Counted from the stretch's first letter, positions 7,929 to 16,388 are shown. The stretch: DNA of 34,436 nt from an uncultured Clostridia bacterium (GCA_944380795.1 CALWIS010000216.1:1-34436); one strand, 5' to 3'. Numbers and translations are program-made. The notes: generated from the sequence alone by a model not told the origin.

Positions 7929-8585
7929 TTATTCTTCTTCCCAAGAAGCAAACCCAAACCCAAGGCCTGCCAGTGATAAAATGCCGGATGCTATGCCAAA
8001 TCCTATAGATAAAGCAGTAAATCGCAGCGGTCCCAGGACCATAGATGCCAAAAGAAAAACACCTGCCGTAACCAGCGCGGCCCGAGCAGCAAAGTAACAG
8101 GTAAACATTCCCGGTTCTTCTACAGCCGGATCATCTAAATGGGCCAGCAGCTTCACATATTCTCCATCTGCATACCGTCCACGGAAAATCTGATGGGTAA
8201 AGCCTTTCCGACGGTACAGGCGCAGTGCCCTTTCGTTTTCCACATTCACTCCAATGGAGAGTTCTAGGATGCCCCGTTTTTCCGCTTCCCGGAACAGCAC
8301 CTCCAAAATCGCTCCACCGATGCCCCGGCTGCGATATTCCTCCCGCACGATCATCCGGGATACATACGCTCGCTTGCCTGGGATAGTATAATCCGGGTCG
8401 TCATTTTCCAGCACCAGCGCACCTTCTCCCAAAAACTCGCCGCCCTCTTCATAAACAAAAACGATCCGCTTGCCCTGTTCCAGCTCTTGCTTCCACAAAG
8501 CCGCCAGTTCTGGGGATTGCCCTATATTCCAGATCGTATCGTATTTTTCGTATTCTTTGGGCATCAGTTTCCGGATTTTTCCCAT
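7929..8585 (-). CDS. GNAT-family N-acetyltransferase with C-terminal membrane segments
   Basis: The N-terminal 150 residues form a GNAT domain. The acetyl-CoA loop is REEYRSRGIGGAI (81-93), preceded by the strand YVSRMIV. A typical closing part with NVENERALRLYRRKGF follows. Residues about 162-184 and 188-212 are strongly hydrophobic and glycine- and alanine-rich, giving two predicted membrane helices, and the protein ends SWEEE. That tail is unusual for GNAT enzymes, which are mostly soluble. It implies that acetylation happens at the membrane or on a membrane substrate. The gene starts 23 bases after the rsmA stop and is probably cotranscribed with it. The substrate cannot be told. Confidence 0.85.
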   Translation of the reverse strand: MGKIRKLMPKEYEKYDTIWNIGQSPELAALWKQELEQGKRIVFVYEEGGEFLGEGALVLENDDPDYTIPGKRAYVSRMIVREEYRSRGIGGAILEVLFREAEKRGILELSIGVNVENERALRLYRRKGFTHQIFRGRYADGEYVKLLAHLDDPAVEEPGMFTCYFAARAALVTAGVFLLASMVLGPLRFTALSIGFGIASGILSLAGLGFGFASWEEE

Positions 8586-8608
8586 ACTCCTCCTGCTCCC
8601 TTCTCCTG

Positions 8609-9475
8609 TTATCCCAACTCGTTGGAAAAAGCCGCCAGCATTTCCAGAGTCATCTGCTCTGCACGGGCATTGAGGGCAATGCCCGCACGCTCCATAGCCT
8701 CCGCCACTTGCGCTTTAGGCAGACCCATTCCGGCCGAAACCGCATTAAGGGCAGTTTTCCGCCGCTGACCAAAAGCCGCCTTTACCAGCCGGAAAAATGC
8801 TTCCTCGCTGCGAAGCTCTACCGGCGGCTGAGGCCGCACATTCAGCCGGATAACGGTGGAATCCACATTGGGGGCGGGCATAAAGCTTCCTCGGGATACC
8901 TGGAACAAAATCTCCGGATCAGCGTAATACTGCACTGCCGCGCTCACCGCACCGCAGGCCCGGGTTCCGGGCTTGGCACAAATGCGATCTGCCGCTTCCT
9001 TTTGTACCATCACCGTTAAGGCAGTGATAGGCAGCTTTTCCTCGAGTATTTTCATAATCACCGGGGAAGTAATATAGTAGGGAAGATTGGCGCACACCGC
9101 CACCTTCATCCCCGGGAACTCCTTCTCCAATAGCTGATGCAAGTCCAGCTTCATCACATCCCCGTTCACCACACTGGCGTTGGGATAGTCTGCCAGTGTT
9201 TCTGCCAGCACCGGCAAAAGGCGGGTATCCAATTCCACCGCCACAGTCTTTTTACTGCGTTTGGCCAATTCCCGGGTAAGCACTCCCATACCTGGACCAA
9301 TTTCCAACACACCGCTCTCTGCATCCACGCCGCACAGCTCTGCCATTCGAGGACACACAGAGGGGTTAATGAGAAAATTCTGTCCCAGCGCCTTGGAAAA
9401 GGTAAACCCATGGCGGCTGAGGATCTCGCGCATGGTGGAAAGGTCGGATAATCGGTCATTTTTTTTCTCTGTCAT
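8609..9475 (-). CDS. rsmA: 16S rRNA dimethyladenosine transferase
   Basis: RsmA (KsgA) uses S-adenosylmethionine to dimethylate two adjacent adenosines near the 3' end of 16S rRNA, a late quality check on the small subunit. The 288-residue product has GQNFL (31-35), the SAM-binding motif EIGPGMG (58-64) and the catalytic NLPYYITSPVI. It also has a C-terminal helical domain ending in FGQRRKTALNAV and AEQMTLEML. I start at 9475, where AGGAG lies just upstream. The open frame extends to 9598 but that part is AT-rich and lacks a site. A promoter with correct spacing lies about 140 bases upstream. Loss of this gene is known to give kasugamycin resistance. Confidence 0.97.
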   Translation of the reverse strand: MTEKKNDRLSDLSTMREILSRHGFTFSKALGQNFLINPSVCPRMAELCGVDAESGVLEIGPGMGVLTRELAKRSKKTVAVELDTRLLPVLAETLADYPNASVVNGDVMKLDLHQLLEKEFPGMKVAVCANLPYYITSPVIMKILEEKLPITALTVMVQKEAADRICAKPGTRACGAVSAAVQYYADPEILFQVSRGSFMPAPNVDSTVIRLNVRPQPPVELRSEEAFFRLVKAAFGQRRKTALNAVSAGMGLPKAQVAEAMERAGIALNARAEQMTLEMLAAFSNELG

Positions 9476-9616
9476 AAAAAACTCCTGTTTGCAAAATCGT
9501 AAATTTAAACAATTAGCTCTTAATCCTAAATGGGTTTCTGTTATAATTTTATAAAATCTTTTGTTTTTGTTTTCGTTTGTTATCGTTAACTTCTCCAAAA
9601 ATGCGAACTTTTCTTT

Positions 9617-9645
9617 ATTTTATCATGCACTTTCTCAAATGTAAA
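9617..9645 (-). promoter_or_regulatory. Sigma-A promoter for rsmA
   Basis: On the minus strand TTTACA (9640-9645), a 17-base spacer and TAAAAT (9617-9622). The transcript would begin near 9610, with a roughly 135-base A-rich leader before the rsmA ATG at 9475. Confidence 0.7.
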
Positions 9646-9688
9646 GGATTCTCGAAAAGCCCTACGAAAAAAGCGTCGAAAAATGCCC

Positions 9689-9717
9689 TTGCCAATTTGC
9701 ACAGAAAGGTATATAGT
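9689..9717 (+). promoter_or_regulatory. Sigma-A promoter for the structured leader and dCMP deaminase
   Basis: TTGCCA (9689-9694), a 17-base spacer and TATAGT (9712-9717). Transcription should start near 9724, about 200 bases before the dCMP deaminase start. No terminator is seen between the RNA and the gene. Confidence 0.82.
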
Positions 9718-9723
9718 ATAACC

Positions 9724-9928
9724 AAGACACAGAGAACCGCAGATGTTGTGTTTTCTCTGGTAGGCGGCAGGTACCCCCCTGTACGCCAGCCCTTAAGGTA
9801 CCGAGTTTTCTCGGGCGCGTCAGATCGGAAACGCGGGTCTTCGCGAGGTACGCGCAGAAAGCAGTCGGCATTTTGCCGCAAAATGAAAACAGGGAGCCTG
9901 CCACAGGTTCCAGAGAGGAAGATGCAGG
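9724..9928 (+). ncRNA. Structured 5' leader RNA of the dCMP deaminase gene, candidate translational switch
   Basis: The about 200-base leader is rich in helices. Long-range pairs close it: TCTCTGG (9754-9760) with CCAGAGA (9910-9916), GGCAGG (9766-9771) with CCTGCC (9897-9902), and CCCTGT (9777-9782) with ACAGGG (9889-9894). Inside are the hairpins CCGAG/CTCGG (9801-9814) and CGGCA/TGCCG (9866-9878), and the pair GCGCGT/ACGCGC (9815-9820, 9850-9855). The outermost helix can extend by G-T and A-T pairs into the AGGA ribosome binding site (9916-9919). A competing hairpin, CAGAGAA (9730-9736) with TTCTCTG (9753-9759), uses the same middle strand and would free the site. I match it to no RNA family I know; it could still be a known one, such as a 6S-like or raiA-type RNA. 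Confidence 0.7.
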
Positions 9929-10420
9929 ATGGCAGTCCGTCGCGACAAAGAAAACTATTATCTGGACATTGCTCAGACGGTATTGGAGCGAGGCACTTGC
10001 CTGCGCCGGAATTTTGGAGCTATCATCGTCAACAACGACGAGATTGTTTCCTCCGGCTATAACGGTGCCCCACGAGGCCGCCAGAACTGCATTGATACCG
10101 GCATCTGCATCCGGGAGAAACTGCAGATCCCCCGTGGGGAACGGTACGAGGTGTGCCGTTCCGTCCATGCAGAGGCCAACGCCATCATCAGCGCCTCTCG
10201 CAAAGAAATGATTGGCGCTACCCTCTATCTGGTGGGCAAAGACGCCCGCACCGGCCAATATGTGGAGAACCCCTCCTCCTGTTCCATGTGTAAGCGTCTG
10301 GTAATCAACGCTGGCATCAGCCGGGTCGTAGTGCGGCTGAACGAGCAGGAATATAAGGTCATCCCTGTCTCCGACTGGATCGAAAATGACGAATCCATGC
10401 TGGGAGTTTTCGGTTATTAA
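9929..10420 (+). CDS. comEB: dCMP deaminase family protein
   Basis: The enzyme deaminates dCMP to dUMP, feeding thymidylate synthesis. The 163-residue product has the zinc-dependent cytidine/deoxycytidylate deaminase signature. H80 and catalytic E82 lie in VHAEANAI, and zinc ligands C118 and C121 lie in PSSCSMC. Extra cysteine- and histidine-containing segments (C54, C60, C76) are typical of the dCMP branch. The ATG at 9929 follows AGGA (9916-9919) by nine bases; a second ATG at 9922 is out of frame. A long structured leader precedes it, and its ribosome binding site lies at the foot of that RNA. pflB follows after 104 bases. The symbol follows the Bacillus homologue; a competence role is not implied. 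Confidence 0.93.
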   Translation: MAVRRDKENYYLDIAQTVLERGTCLRRNFGAIIVNNDEIVSSGYNGAPRGRQNCIDTGICIREKLQIPRGERYEVCRSVHAEANAIISASRKEMIGATLYLVGKDARTGQYVENPSSCSMCKRLVINAGISRVVVRLNEQEYKVIPVSDWIENDESMLGVFGY

Positions 10421-10441
10421 GATTCTGCTTTCCCCTTTACG

Positions 10442-10488
10442 GGCGGGCTTTTATGCCCATCCAAATAAAAACTGCCGCAAAAGGCGGC
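10442..10488 (+). other. Hairpins in the dCMP deaminase–pflB spacer
   Basis: Two small hairpins lie in the spacer: GGGC/GCCC (10445-10458, six-base loop) and GCCGC/GCGGC (10474-10488). Neither is followed by a T-run. They may be processing or stability elements, and no separate pflB promoter is recognised. Confidence 0.4.
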
Positions 10489-10524
10489 TGTCCCCTGTCT
10501 TGCAGGAGAAAGGAAAAAAAGAAC

Positions 10525-12741
10525 ATGAACGAATTTATCGCCGGACACTGGAGCCACACTGTTGACGTACAGGATTTTATTCAGCGCAATTACACCCCCT
10601 ACGACGGGGACGAGAGCTTTTTGACCCCGCCCACCCAGCGCACTCGGGAACTGTGGGAAGAAGTCAAAACACTTCTGGAAAAAGAGCGCCAGGCAGGCGG
10701 TGTGCTGGATGTAGACGCTTCCACCATCAGCGACATCGATGCCTATGCCCCCGGTTATATCGATAAGGACAAAGAAGTGATTGTCGGTTTACAGACCGAC
10801 GCTCCTTTGAAGCGTGCTATCATGCCCTTTGGCGGTATCCGCATGGTGAGAAAGTCTCTGGAAGCCTATGGCCGCAAAATGGACCCCAAAGTGGAGGAGA
10901 TCTTCAAATACCGCAAGACCCACAATGACGGCGTGTTTGATGTTTACACCCCTGATATCAAAAAGGCCCGTCACAGCCACATTATCACCGGCCTGCCGGA
11001 CGCTTACGGCCGTGGCCGTATCATCGGCGACTACCGCCGGGTGGCTTTGTATGGAACCGATTTCCTCATTAAGTCCAAGCAGGCCGACCTGGACAGCCTC
11101 ACCTATGATGTGATGGACACCCATGCTATCCGCCGCCGTGAGGACGTGGCCGAGCAGATCCGCGCCTTGAAAAAGCTCCAGCGCTTGGGCGAGAGCTATG
11201 GTTTTGACATCTCCAAGCCCGCACAGGATACCAAAGAAGCCATCCAGTGGCTGTACTTCGGTTATCTGGCTGCTGTAAAGGAGCAAAACGGCGCTGCCAT
11301 GTCTCTGGGCCGCACCTCCACCTTCTTGGACATTTACGCCCAGCGCGACCTGGAAAACGGTCGCTATACCGAGGAAGAGATCCAGGAGATGGTGGACCAG
11401 TTCATTATGAAGCTGCGTCTGGTTCGCTTCCTGCGCACTCCTGAGTATGACCAGCTGTTTTCCGGTGATCCCACCTGGGTCACGGAATCCATCGGCGGTA
11501 TCGGCACCGACGGCCGCCATATGGTCACCAAGAACTCCTATCGCTTCCTGCACACCCTCACCAACCTGGGCCCGGCTCCCGAGCCCAACATGACTATTTT
11601 GTGGAGCCCCCGCCTGCCCAAGAATTTCCAGGAATTTTGCTCCAAGATGTCCATCCAGACTTCCTCCATCCAGTATGAGAGCGACGACCTGATGCGTAAA
11701 AAGTTTGGCGACGATTATGCCATTGCCTGCTGTGTTTCCGCTATGCGGGTAGGCAAGCAGATGCAGTTCTTCGGTGCTCGTGCCAACCTGGCTAAGTGCC
11801 TGCTGTATGCCATCAACGGCGGCCGCGATGAGATCAGTGGCGAGCAGGTAGGCCCCGAGCTGCTGGCTGTACGCGGCAACACCTTGGATTACGACGACGT
11901 GATGAAGAAGTTCGACGTCATGATGGACTGGCTGGCCAGCCTGTATGTTAACGCCCTGAACATCATCCACTATACGCACGACAAATACTGCTACGAGAAG
12001 ATCCAGATGGCTCTGCACGACCAGCAGGTAGTGCGTACCCTGGCCTGCGGCGTTGCCGGCCTGTCGGTAGTGGCCGATAGTCTGTCCGCTATCAAGTACG
12101 CTAAGGTGCATCCGGTTCGCGATGAGACCGGCCTGGTAACGGAATATGAGATTGAGGGCGACTTCCCCAAATTCGGCAACAACGACCCCCGCGTAGATGA
12201 AATCGCGGTAAACATTGTAAAGAAGTTCATGAGCAAGCTGGAGAAGTGCCGCACCTACCGTGGCAGCCGGCCCACCATGTCTATCTTGACCATCACCTCC
12301 AACGTAGTATATGGCAAGCATACCGGCTCCACCCCCGACGGCCGCAAGCGCGGCGAGCCTTTTGCTCCCGGCGCCAACCCCATGCATGGTCGTGACAGCA
12401 GCGGCTGCGTTGCCTCTATGATGAGTGTTGCCAAGCTGCCTTATGATTACAGCGAGGACGGCATTTCCTACACCTTCTCCATTGTGCCCGGCGCTTTGGG
12501 CCGCGAGGAGGAGACCCGTGAGGGCAACCTGGCACAGCTGCTCAACAGCTACTTTATGGAGGGCGGCCACCACATCAACGTGAACGTCCTGAACCGTGAC
12601 GTGCTGCTGGATGCTATGGATCATCCCGAGAAGTATCCGCAGCTGACCATCCGCGTTTCCGGCTATGCAGTTAACTTCATTAAGCTGACCCGCGAGCAGC
12701 AGATGGATGTTATCAGCCGTACTTTCCACGAACGCTTCTAA
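10525..12741 (+). CDS. pflB: Formate C-acetyltransferase (pyruvate formate-lyase)
   Basis: PFL converts pyruvate and CoA to acetyl-CoA and formate during anaerobic growth, using a glycyl radical. The 738-residue product shows the catalytic cysteine pair C402-C403 in IACCVS and the radical glycine G713 in RVSGYAV, 25 residues from the C-terminus. Both sites match the spacing in E. coli PflB. I start at 10525, with AGGAGAAAGG upstream; a longer frame from 10453 has no good site. The activase pflA follows 70 bases later. The enzyme is destroyed by oxygen when active, so the host is an anaerobe or lives anaerobically. A 646-residue open frame on the opposite strand is only a shadow of its biased codons. 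Confidence 0.98.
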   Translation: MNEFIAGHWSHTVDVQDFIQRNYTPYDGDESFLTPPTQRTRELWEEVKTLLEKERQAGGVLDVDASTISDIDAYAPGYIDKDKEVIVGLQTDAPLKRAIMPFGGIRMVRKSLEAYGRKMDPKVEEIFKYRKTHNDGVFDVYTPDIKKARHSHIITGLPDAYGRGRIIGDYRRVALYGTDFLIKSKQADLDSLTYDVMDTHAIRRREDVAEQIRALKKLQRLGESYGFDISKPAQDTKEAIQWLYFGYLAAVKEQNGAAMSLGRTSTFLDIYAQRDLENGRYTEEEIQEMVDQFIMKLRLVRFLRTPEYDQLFSGDPTWVTESIGGIGTDGRHMVTKNSYRFLHTLTNLGPAPEPNMTILWSPRLPKNFQEFCSKMSIQTSSIQYESDDLMRKKFGDDYAIACCVSAMRVGKQMQFFGARANLAKCLLYAINGGRDEISGEQVGPELLAVRGNTLDYDDVMKKFDVMMDWLASLYVNALNIIHYTHDKYCYEKIQMALHDQQVVRTLACGVAGLSVVADSLSAIKYAKVHPVRDETGLVTEYEIEGDFPKFGNNDPRVDEIAVNIVKKFMSKLEKCRTYRGSRPTMSILTITSNVVYGKHTGSTPDGRKRGEPFAPGANPMHGRDSSGCVASMMSVAKLPYDYSEDGISYTFSIVPGALGREEETREGNLAQLLNSYFMEGGHHINVNVLNRDVLLDAMDHPEKYPQLTIRVSGYAVNFIKLTREQQMDVISRTFHERF

Positions 12742-12755
12742 TCCTGTTGAAAATT

Positions 12756-12787
12756 ATGCGCCCCAGCCAAAAACCGGGGCGCATTTT
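12756..12787 (+). terminator. Intercistronic hairpin between pflB and pflA
   Basis: A nine-pair perfect stem (ATGCGCCCC 12756-12764, GGGGCGCAT 12776-12784) is followed by a short T-run, TTTT (12784-12787). It sits 25 bases before the pflA start. It may be a partial terminator that keeps activase levels below those of PFL, or a 3' stabiliser of pflB mRNA. Confidence 0.7.
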
Positions 12788-12811
12788 ACCTTCTGCAAAG
12801 GAGATACCTGT

Positions 12812-13546
12812 ATGTCATCAATTTCTGATATTTCCGGACGCATCCATTCTGTGGAGACTTTTGGCGCATTGGATGGCCCAGGCATCCGCTATGTGGTGTT
12901 TTTGCAAGGTTGCCTGCTGCGCTGTGCCTACTGCCATAACCCCGACACTTGGGACAACTGCGACGGAACTTCCACCACCGCTGGTGAAGTGGTGGAAAAA
13001 ATCCTGCCTTTCCGCAATTTCATTCAGTCCGGCGGCGTGACCCTCTCCGGCGGCGAGCCGCTGATGCAGCCGGAGTTTGCCGCCGCCATTCTCCAGCTGT
13101 GCAAGGAGCAGGGCTTTCATACGGCTTTAGATACCTGCGGGGCCGTTCCCATGGAAAAATGTCAGGAGGTGTTGGAACTGGCCGACATGCTGCTGCTAGA
13201 CATCAAAGCATTGGATAGCGAGGAGTGTAAATCCCTTACCGGTATGGGGAATGAAAATGCCCTGCGTCTTTTAAGCTGGTGCGAAGAAGAAAAAAAGCCG
13301 GTATGGATTCGCCATGTGTGTGTGCCGGGCATCACTTTAAAACCGGAAAAACTGGAAAAACTGGCGGATTTTCTCACCGGATTTTCCTGTATCCAAAAAG
13401 TGGAGCTGCTGCCCTTCCACAAAATGGGGGCCTATAAGTGGGAAGCCTTAAAAATCCCCTTTACCTTGGCGGATACTCCCGAGCCTACCACCGCACAAAT
13501 GGAGGAAGCCCGCTCTATTTTTCTTGCCCGAAACCTGCCTTTATAA
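12812..13546 (+). CDS. pflA: Pyruvate formate-lyase activating enzyme
   Basis: This radical-SAM enzyme abstracts hydrogen from the PFL glycine to make the active glycyl radical. The 244-residue product has the cluster-binding cysteines C34, C38 and C41 in GCLLRCAYCHNPD, the SAM-contact run GGVTLSGGEPLMQ, and the PFL-activase C-terminal part (VELLPFHKMGAYKW). The ATG at 12812 has AAAGGAG eight bases upstream. It follows pflB in the same orientation, separated by a hairpin that could reduce its expression. A small PadR-like regulator follows 25 bases later. Confidence 0.97.
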   Translation: MSSISDISGRIHSVETFGALDGPGIRYVVFLQGCLLRCAYCHNPDTWDNCDGTSTTAGEVVEKILPFRNFIQSGGVTLSGGEPLMQPEFAAAILQLCKEQGFHTALDTCGAVPMEKCQEVLELADMLLLDIKALDSEECKSLTGMGNENALRLLSWCEEEKKPVWIRHVCVPGITLKPEKLEKLADFLTGFSCIQKVELLPFHKMGAYKWEALKIPFTLADTPEPTTAQMEEARSIFLARNLPL

Positions 13547-13571
13547 TTCAACGAAGGGAGCTTTCCACAAT

Positions 13572-13898
13572 ATGGAACTCTTTACCCATCATCTCTTAGA
13601 ATTTTGTATCCTCTCGCTCTTGCGGCAGGAGGATCTATACCTGCATCAAATGGCCCAGCGCCTTTCCCATCGCAGCGGCGGGGCTTTTCCTCTGGGGGAA
13701 AACGAGCTGTATCCCCACATTTTTCGCCTGATGGGCCAAGGGCTCATCTCTGACCGGAAGGATCAGCCGGAAAAGCGCCGCGCCCGCATTTATTACCACC
13801 TGGAACCGGCTGGAGAAGCCCGGCTGGAAGAACTCCTCAAAGAATACCGGCAGACGGTTTCCGGCACCGAAGGCCTGCTCCATTCCTGTGGTCTATAA
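13572..13898 (+). CDS. PadR-family winged-helix regulator (small)
   Basis: The 108-residue protein resembles PadR-type transcriptional regulators. It has an N-terminal helix-turn-helix (MELFTHHLLEFCILSLL), the segment GENELYPHIFRLMGQGLI where PadR proteins usually have a recognition helix, the wing KRRARIYYHLEPAGEARL, and a short C-terminal helix. It lacks a long effector or dimerisation domain, so it belongs to the short PadR group. I start at 13572, after GGGAG (13556-13560); a longer frame overlaps pflA. It is last in the dCMP deaminase–pflBA unit and followed by a strong terminator. It might control the pfl genes, but the sequence alone does not show that. Confidence 0.8.
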   Translation: MELFTHHLLEFCILSLLRQEDLYLHQMAQRLSHRSGGAFPLGENELYPHIFRLMGQGLISDRKDQPEKRRARIYYHLEPAGEARLEELLKEYRQTVSGTEGLLHSCGL

Positions 13899-13922
13899 CG
13901 GCTCATTTTCTTGTTTTCACTT

Positions 13923-13951
13923 GCCTCTGGTTTTTAACCAGGGGCTTTTTT
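13923..13951 (+). terminator. Intrinsic terminator after the PadR-like gene
   Basis: A ten-pair stem (GCCTCTGGTT 13923-13932, AACCAGGGGC 13936-13945, one G-T pair) has a three-base loop and is followed by TTTTTT (13946-13951). It ends the plus-strand unit and faces the minus-strand run that ends at 14006. Confidence 0.95.
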
Positions 13952-13963
13952 GTTAGAAGGCAG

Positions 13964-13997
13964 AAAAAAACGGAGAAGCTTTTTCAACACTTCTCCG
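13964..13997 (-). terminator. Intrinsic terminator after rluD
   Basis: On the minus strand an eight-pair perfect stem (CGGAGAAG and CTTCTCCG, arms 13971-13978 and 13990-13997) is followed by TTTTTTT (complement of 13964-13970). It ends the long mutS-to-rluD run. Confidence 0.95.
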
Positions 13998-14005
13998 CTA
14001 AAATT

Positions 14006-14953
14006 TTAAGTAAGGATCTCTTTCGGCTCTCCAAGAGAGCGCAGGAAAGAAGTAAAATATTCCGGTAAGGGGCTGGAAAATTCCAAATATTCCCTTGTTA
14101 CCGGATGCACGAAGCCGATCTTTTTTGCATGCAGGCACTGCCCCTGTAAAGAGGTAATCACCTTTTTAGGGCCATATACCGGGTCACCTGCTACTGGATG
14201 CCCCAAATAGGCCATATGTACTCGTATCTGATGGGTGCGGCCTGTTTCCAACTGAAGCCGGACATGGGTAAAGGAGCCATACCGTGCCAACACCTGAAAA
14301 TGAGTCACTGCCGGTCGAGAGTGCTTTTCCGTCACCGCCATTTTCTTTCGGTCAACAGGATGCCTGCCAATAGGGGCGTTTACCATACCGCGATCCTCCC
14401 GAAGATTGCCGTATACCACCGCCTCATACTCTCGGGTAAAGCTGTGCTCCTGAATCTGGGCCGCCAACCCCTGATGGGCAACATCGTTTTTGGCAACCAT
14501 TAATAAACCGCTGGTATCCTTGTCGATACGATGAACGATCCCGGGACGGATTACCCCGTTGATTCCCGAAAGGGAATTCCCACAATGGGCCAAAAGGGCA
14601 TTCACCAGCGTACCATCTGGATTTCCCGGGGCAGGATGCACCACCATGCCTTTGGGTTTGTTGACTACCAGCAGATCATCGTCCTCATAGACAATATCTA
14701 GGGGAATGTTCTGAGGCAGCACCGTTGTTTCCTCTGGCTCTGGAAGGGAAACACGGACTTCCCATCCTTCCTTTACCCGCAAACTTTTGGCGGCGGGAGT
14801 TCCCTGCACTTGGATATTTCCTTCCGCCAGCAGCTTTTGTACTGCCGAGCGGGTAAGCTGCGGCAGTTGGCCGGCAATATAGCCATCCAACCGCTGCCCT
14901 TCTTCTTCCGGGCACACAGTCAGACAATATTCCTGCATTCCCAATTGCGTCAC
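14006..14953 (-). CDS. rluD: RluD-family 23S rRNA pseudouridine synthase
   Basis: The enzyme isomerises uridine to pseudouridine in 23S rRNA. The 315-residue protein has an N-terminal S4 RNA-binding domain (about 17-65) and the RluA-type catalytic core. Catalytic D144 lies in HRIDKDTSG, followed by GRTHQIRVHMAYLGHPVAGD. The start is a GTG at 14951-14953 whose codon overlaps the lspA stop (GTGA), with GGAG six bases upstream. This implies translational coupling; an ATG at 14938 has a poorer site. The lspA–rluD pair is a common arrangement. Family members modify different sites, so the exact rRNA position is inferred only from similarity to RluD/YlyB. Confidence 0.93.
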   Translation of the reverse strand: MTQLGMQEYCLTVCPEEEGQRLDGYIAGQLPQLTRSAVQKLLAEGNIQVQGTPAAKSLRVKEGWEVRVSLPEPEETTVLPQNIPLDIVYEDDDLLVVNKPKGMVVHPAPGNPDGTLVNALLAHCGNSLSGINGVIRPGIVHRIDKDTSGLLMVAKNDVAHQGLAAQIQEHSFTREYEAVVYGNLREDRGMVNAPIGRHPVDRKKMAVTEKHSRPAVTHFQVLARYGSFTHVRLQLETGRTHQIRVHMAYLGHPVAGDPVYGPKKVITSLQGQCLHAKKIGFVHPVTREYLEFSSPLPEYFTSFLRSLGEPKEILT

Positions 14954-15432
14954 CGCCGTCTCCGGATCACTTTTTCGCGGCCGTCATCCTTTTCCATAAA
15001 GAATAAAAAGTGGATGAGGAAAAGGATCACCCCGATCACTACAAAGCAGTCCGCAAGATTAAAGACCGGCGGAAAAAAGGACACCTGGATGTAGTCCACC
15101 ACATATCCCTGTATAAATCGGTCAACAAGGTTGCCAATACCTCCGCTGACAATCAAAATAGCAGCTGCCCGGGAAAAAAAGCTATGCTTTTGATAAAAAA
15201 TCATGAGGGCCAATACTGCCACAATGCAAATCGTGGTAATAATGGTTAACGCAGTAGTAAATCCATTCAACATGCCAAAGGCTGCGCCACGGTTTTCCAC
15301 ATAGACAAAATTCAAAAATCCCGGAATCACGGTAACTACACCGTCCGGCTTTAAATTTTCTACCACTACGTACTTTATCACCTGATCCGCAGCAATTCCC
15401 AGGACCATAAGGACCAGCGACAGGATAAGCAT
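14950..15432 (-). CDS. lspA: Lipoprotein signal peptidase (signal peptidase II)
   Basis: LspA cleaves lipoprotein signal peptides in the membrane after lipidation. The 160-residue protein has four hydrophobic segments (about 2-22, 58-79, 88-108 and 124-146). The two catalytic aspartates are D113 in VVDYI and D128 in FNLAD, and the conserved NRGAAFG precedes them. The tail is basic (REKVIRRRR). I start at 15432 because AAAGGAGG lies five bases upstream; a TTG at 15450 would include the site in the coding region. It lies 80 bases after divIVA, and its stop overlaps the rluD start. Confidence 0.97.
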   Translation of the reverse strand: MLILSLVLMVLGIAADQVIKYVVVENLKPDGVVTVIPGFLNFVYVENRGAAFGMLNGFTTALTIITTICIVAVLALMIFYQKHSFFSRAAAILIVSGGIGNLVDRFIQGYVVDYIQVSFFPPVFNLADCFVVIGVILFLIHFLFFMEKDDGREKVIRRRR

Positions 15433-15512
15433 AAAATCCTCCTTTTTCAAGCTGTCAGGGCCGCCATATTGGCCGCCCTGCAGAAAACATACTTGTTATT
15501 TATCTCCTGTTT

Positions 15513-16388
15513 TTAAAGATTATCAGGAGAATCCGGGTCAGTGGAAATATCATAATCATCGCCGAATTTCAGGGAAGCGTAGCGGATGTCCCGGCTGGGA
15601 AGGGTATCCTCAGCAGGCGGTTCAAATCCCGTCACATCCAAAGTAAAGGAATCTTCGTCATCCATCACGATGGGAGCTTCCTCCTTTACGGGATTAGGCT
15701 CAGGAGCCGGAGTTTTTTCTTCCACAGGAGCAGGCTTGGGAGGTTCCGGTTTAGGAGCCTCTTTTTGGGGTTCCTCTTTCTTAGGTTCCTCCTTTTTGGG
15801 CTCTTCTTTTTTAGGAGCCTCTGCCGCTTCCTTCTTAGGAGCCGGTTCGGCAGGCTTCTTCTTTTCAGCAGGCGGAGCCGGCTTTGGCTCTGCCGCCTTT
15901 TGGCTGGGGATGGCATCGATCAAAGTCAGATGCTGCTTATACATTTTCAGCAGGTTGGCACGGAAATCGGAAACCGACTTTTTCAGTTCTTCCAACTCTC
16001 GCTCGTATTGGCCGATCTGGCTTTTTGCGCCGTTGACAATGCGGTCAGCCTTGATATTCGCATCTTTTACAATAATTTCAGCTTTATGCCGTGCTTCCCG
16101 AATAGAAGCGTCGCTTAGCTTTTGGGCACTGACCAAAGCGTTTTTGATCTCGTCCTCCTCGCTGCGGTAAGTTTCTACCCGCTCGGCCAAGACTTCGATC
16201 TTTTTAACCATCTGCTCATTTTCCGCTTTCAGCGAAGTAATGGTATCTTTCTGCTCAATATTTTTCTTAATAAGCTGTTCGTAAGACTCTTTGACCAAGT
16301 CTAAAAATGCGTCCACATCTTCCGGGCGATAGCCGGAAAAACTGGATTTGCGAAAACTGGCGTTTATAATATCGTTTAAGGTCAGCAT
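15513..16388 (-). CDS. divIVA: DivIVA-family cell division / polar scaffold protein
   Basis: DivIVA binds curved membrane at poles and septa and positions division or growth proteins. The 291-residue product begins MLTLNDIINASF, then SSFSGYRPEDVDAFLDLV, which matches the DivIVA lipid-binding head with the key F17 kept. Long coiled coils (about 30-150) follow. After that comes a region of about 80 residues made of K-, E-, P- and A-rich repeats (KKEEP three times). The tail is acidic and ends PDSPDNL. At 291 residues it is longer than the roughly 160 of Bacillus DivIVA because of that linker. I start at 16388, with GAGGGGG eight bases upstream. It stands downstream of ylmH and sepF as usual. 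Confidence 0.93.
   Translation of the reverse strand: MLTLNDIINASFRKSSFSGYRPEDVDAFLDLVKESYEQLIKKNIEQKDTITSLKAENEQMVKKIEVLAERVETYRSEEDEIKNALVSAQKLSDASIREARHKAEIIVKDANIKADRIVNGAKSQIGQYERELEELKKSVSDFRANLLKMYKQHLTLIDAIPSQKAAEPKPAPPAEKKKPAEPAPKKEAAEAPKKEEPKKEEPKKEEPQKEAPKPEPPKPAPVEEKTPAPEPNPVKEEAPIVMDDEDSFTLDVTGFEPPAEDTLPSRDIRYASLKFGDDYDISTDPDSPDNL

Noticed and set aside
9476..9598. 41-residue N-terminal extension of RsmA
   Set aside because: AT-rich, not like the family, and a good AGGAG site precedes the start at 9475.
9724..9928. SRP RNA, tmRNA, RNase P RNA or T-box for the dCMP deaminase leader
   Set aside because: The SRP GGAAGCAGC loop, the tmRNA 3' tRNA-like end, the GAGGAAAGUCC of RNase P and a proper TGGNACC T-box are absent; AAGGTACC is only a partial T-box match.
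10789..12729. 646-residue open frame antisense to pflB
   Set aside because: It mirrors the strongly biased third positions of pflB, has no ribosome binding site or recognisable domain, and lies wholly inside a certain gene.
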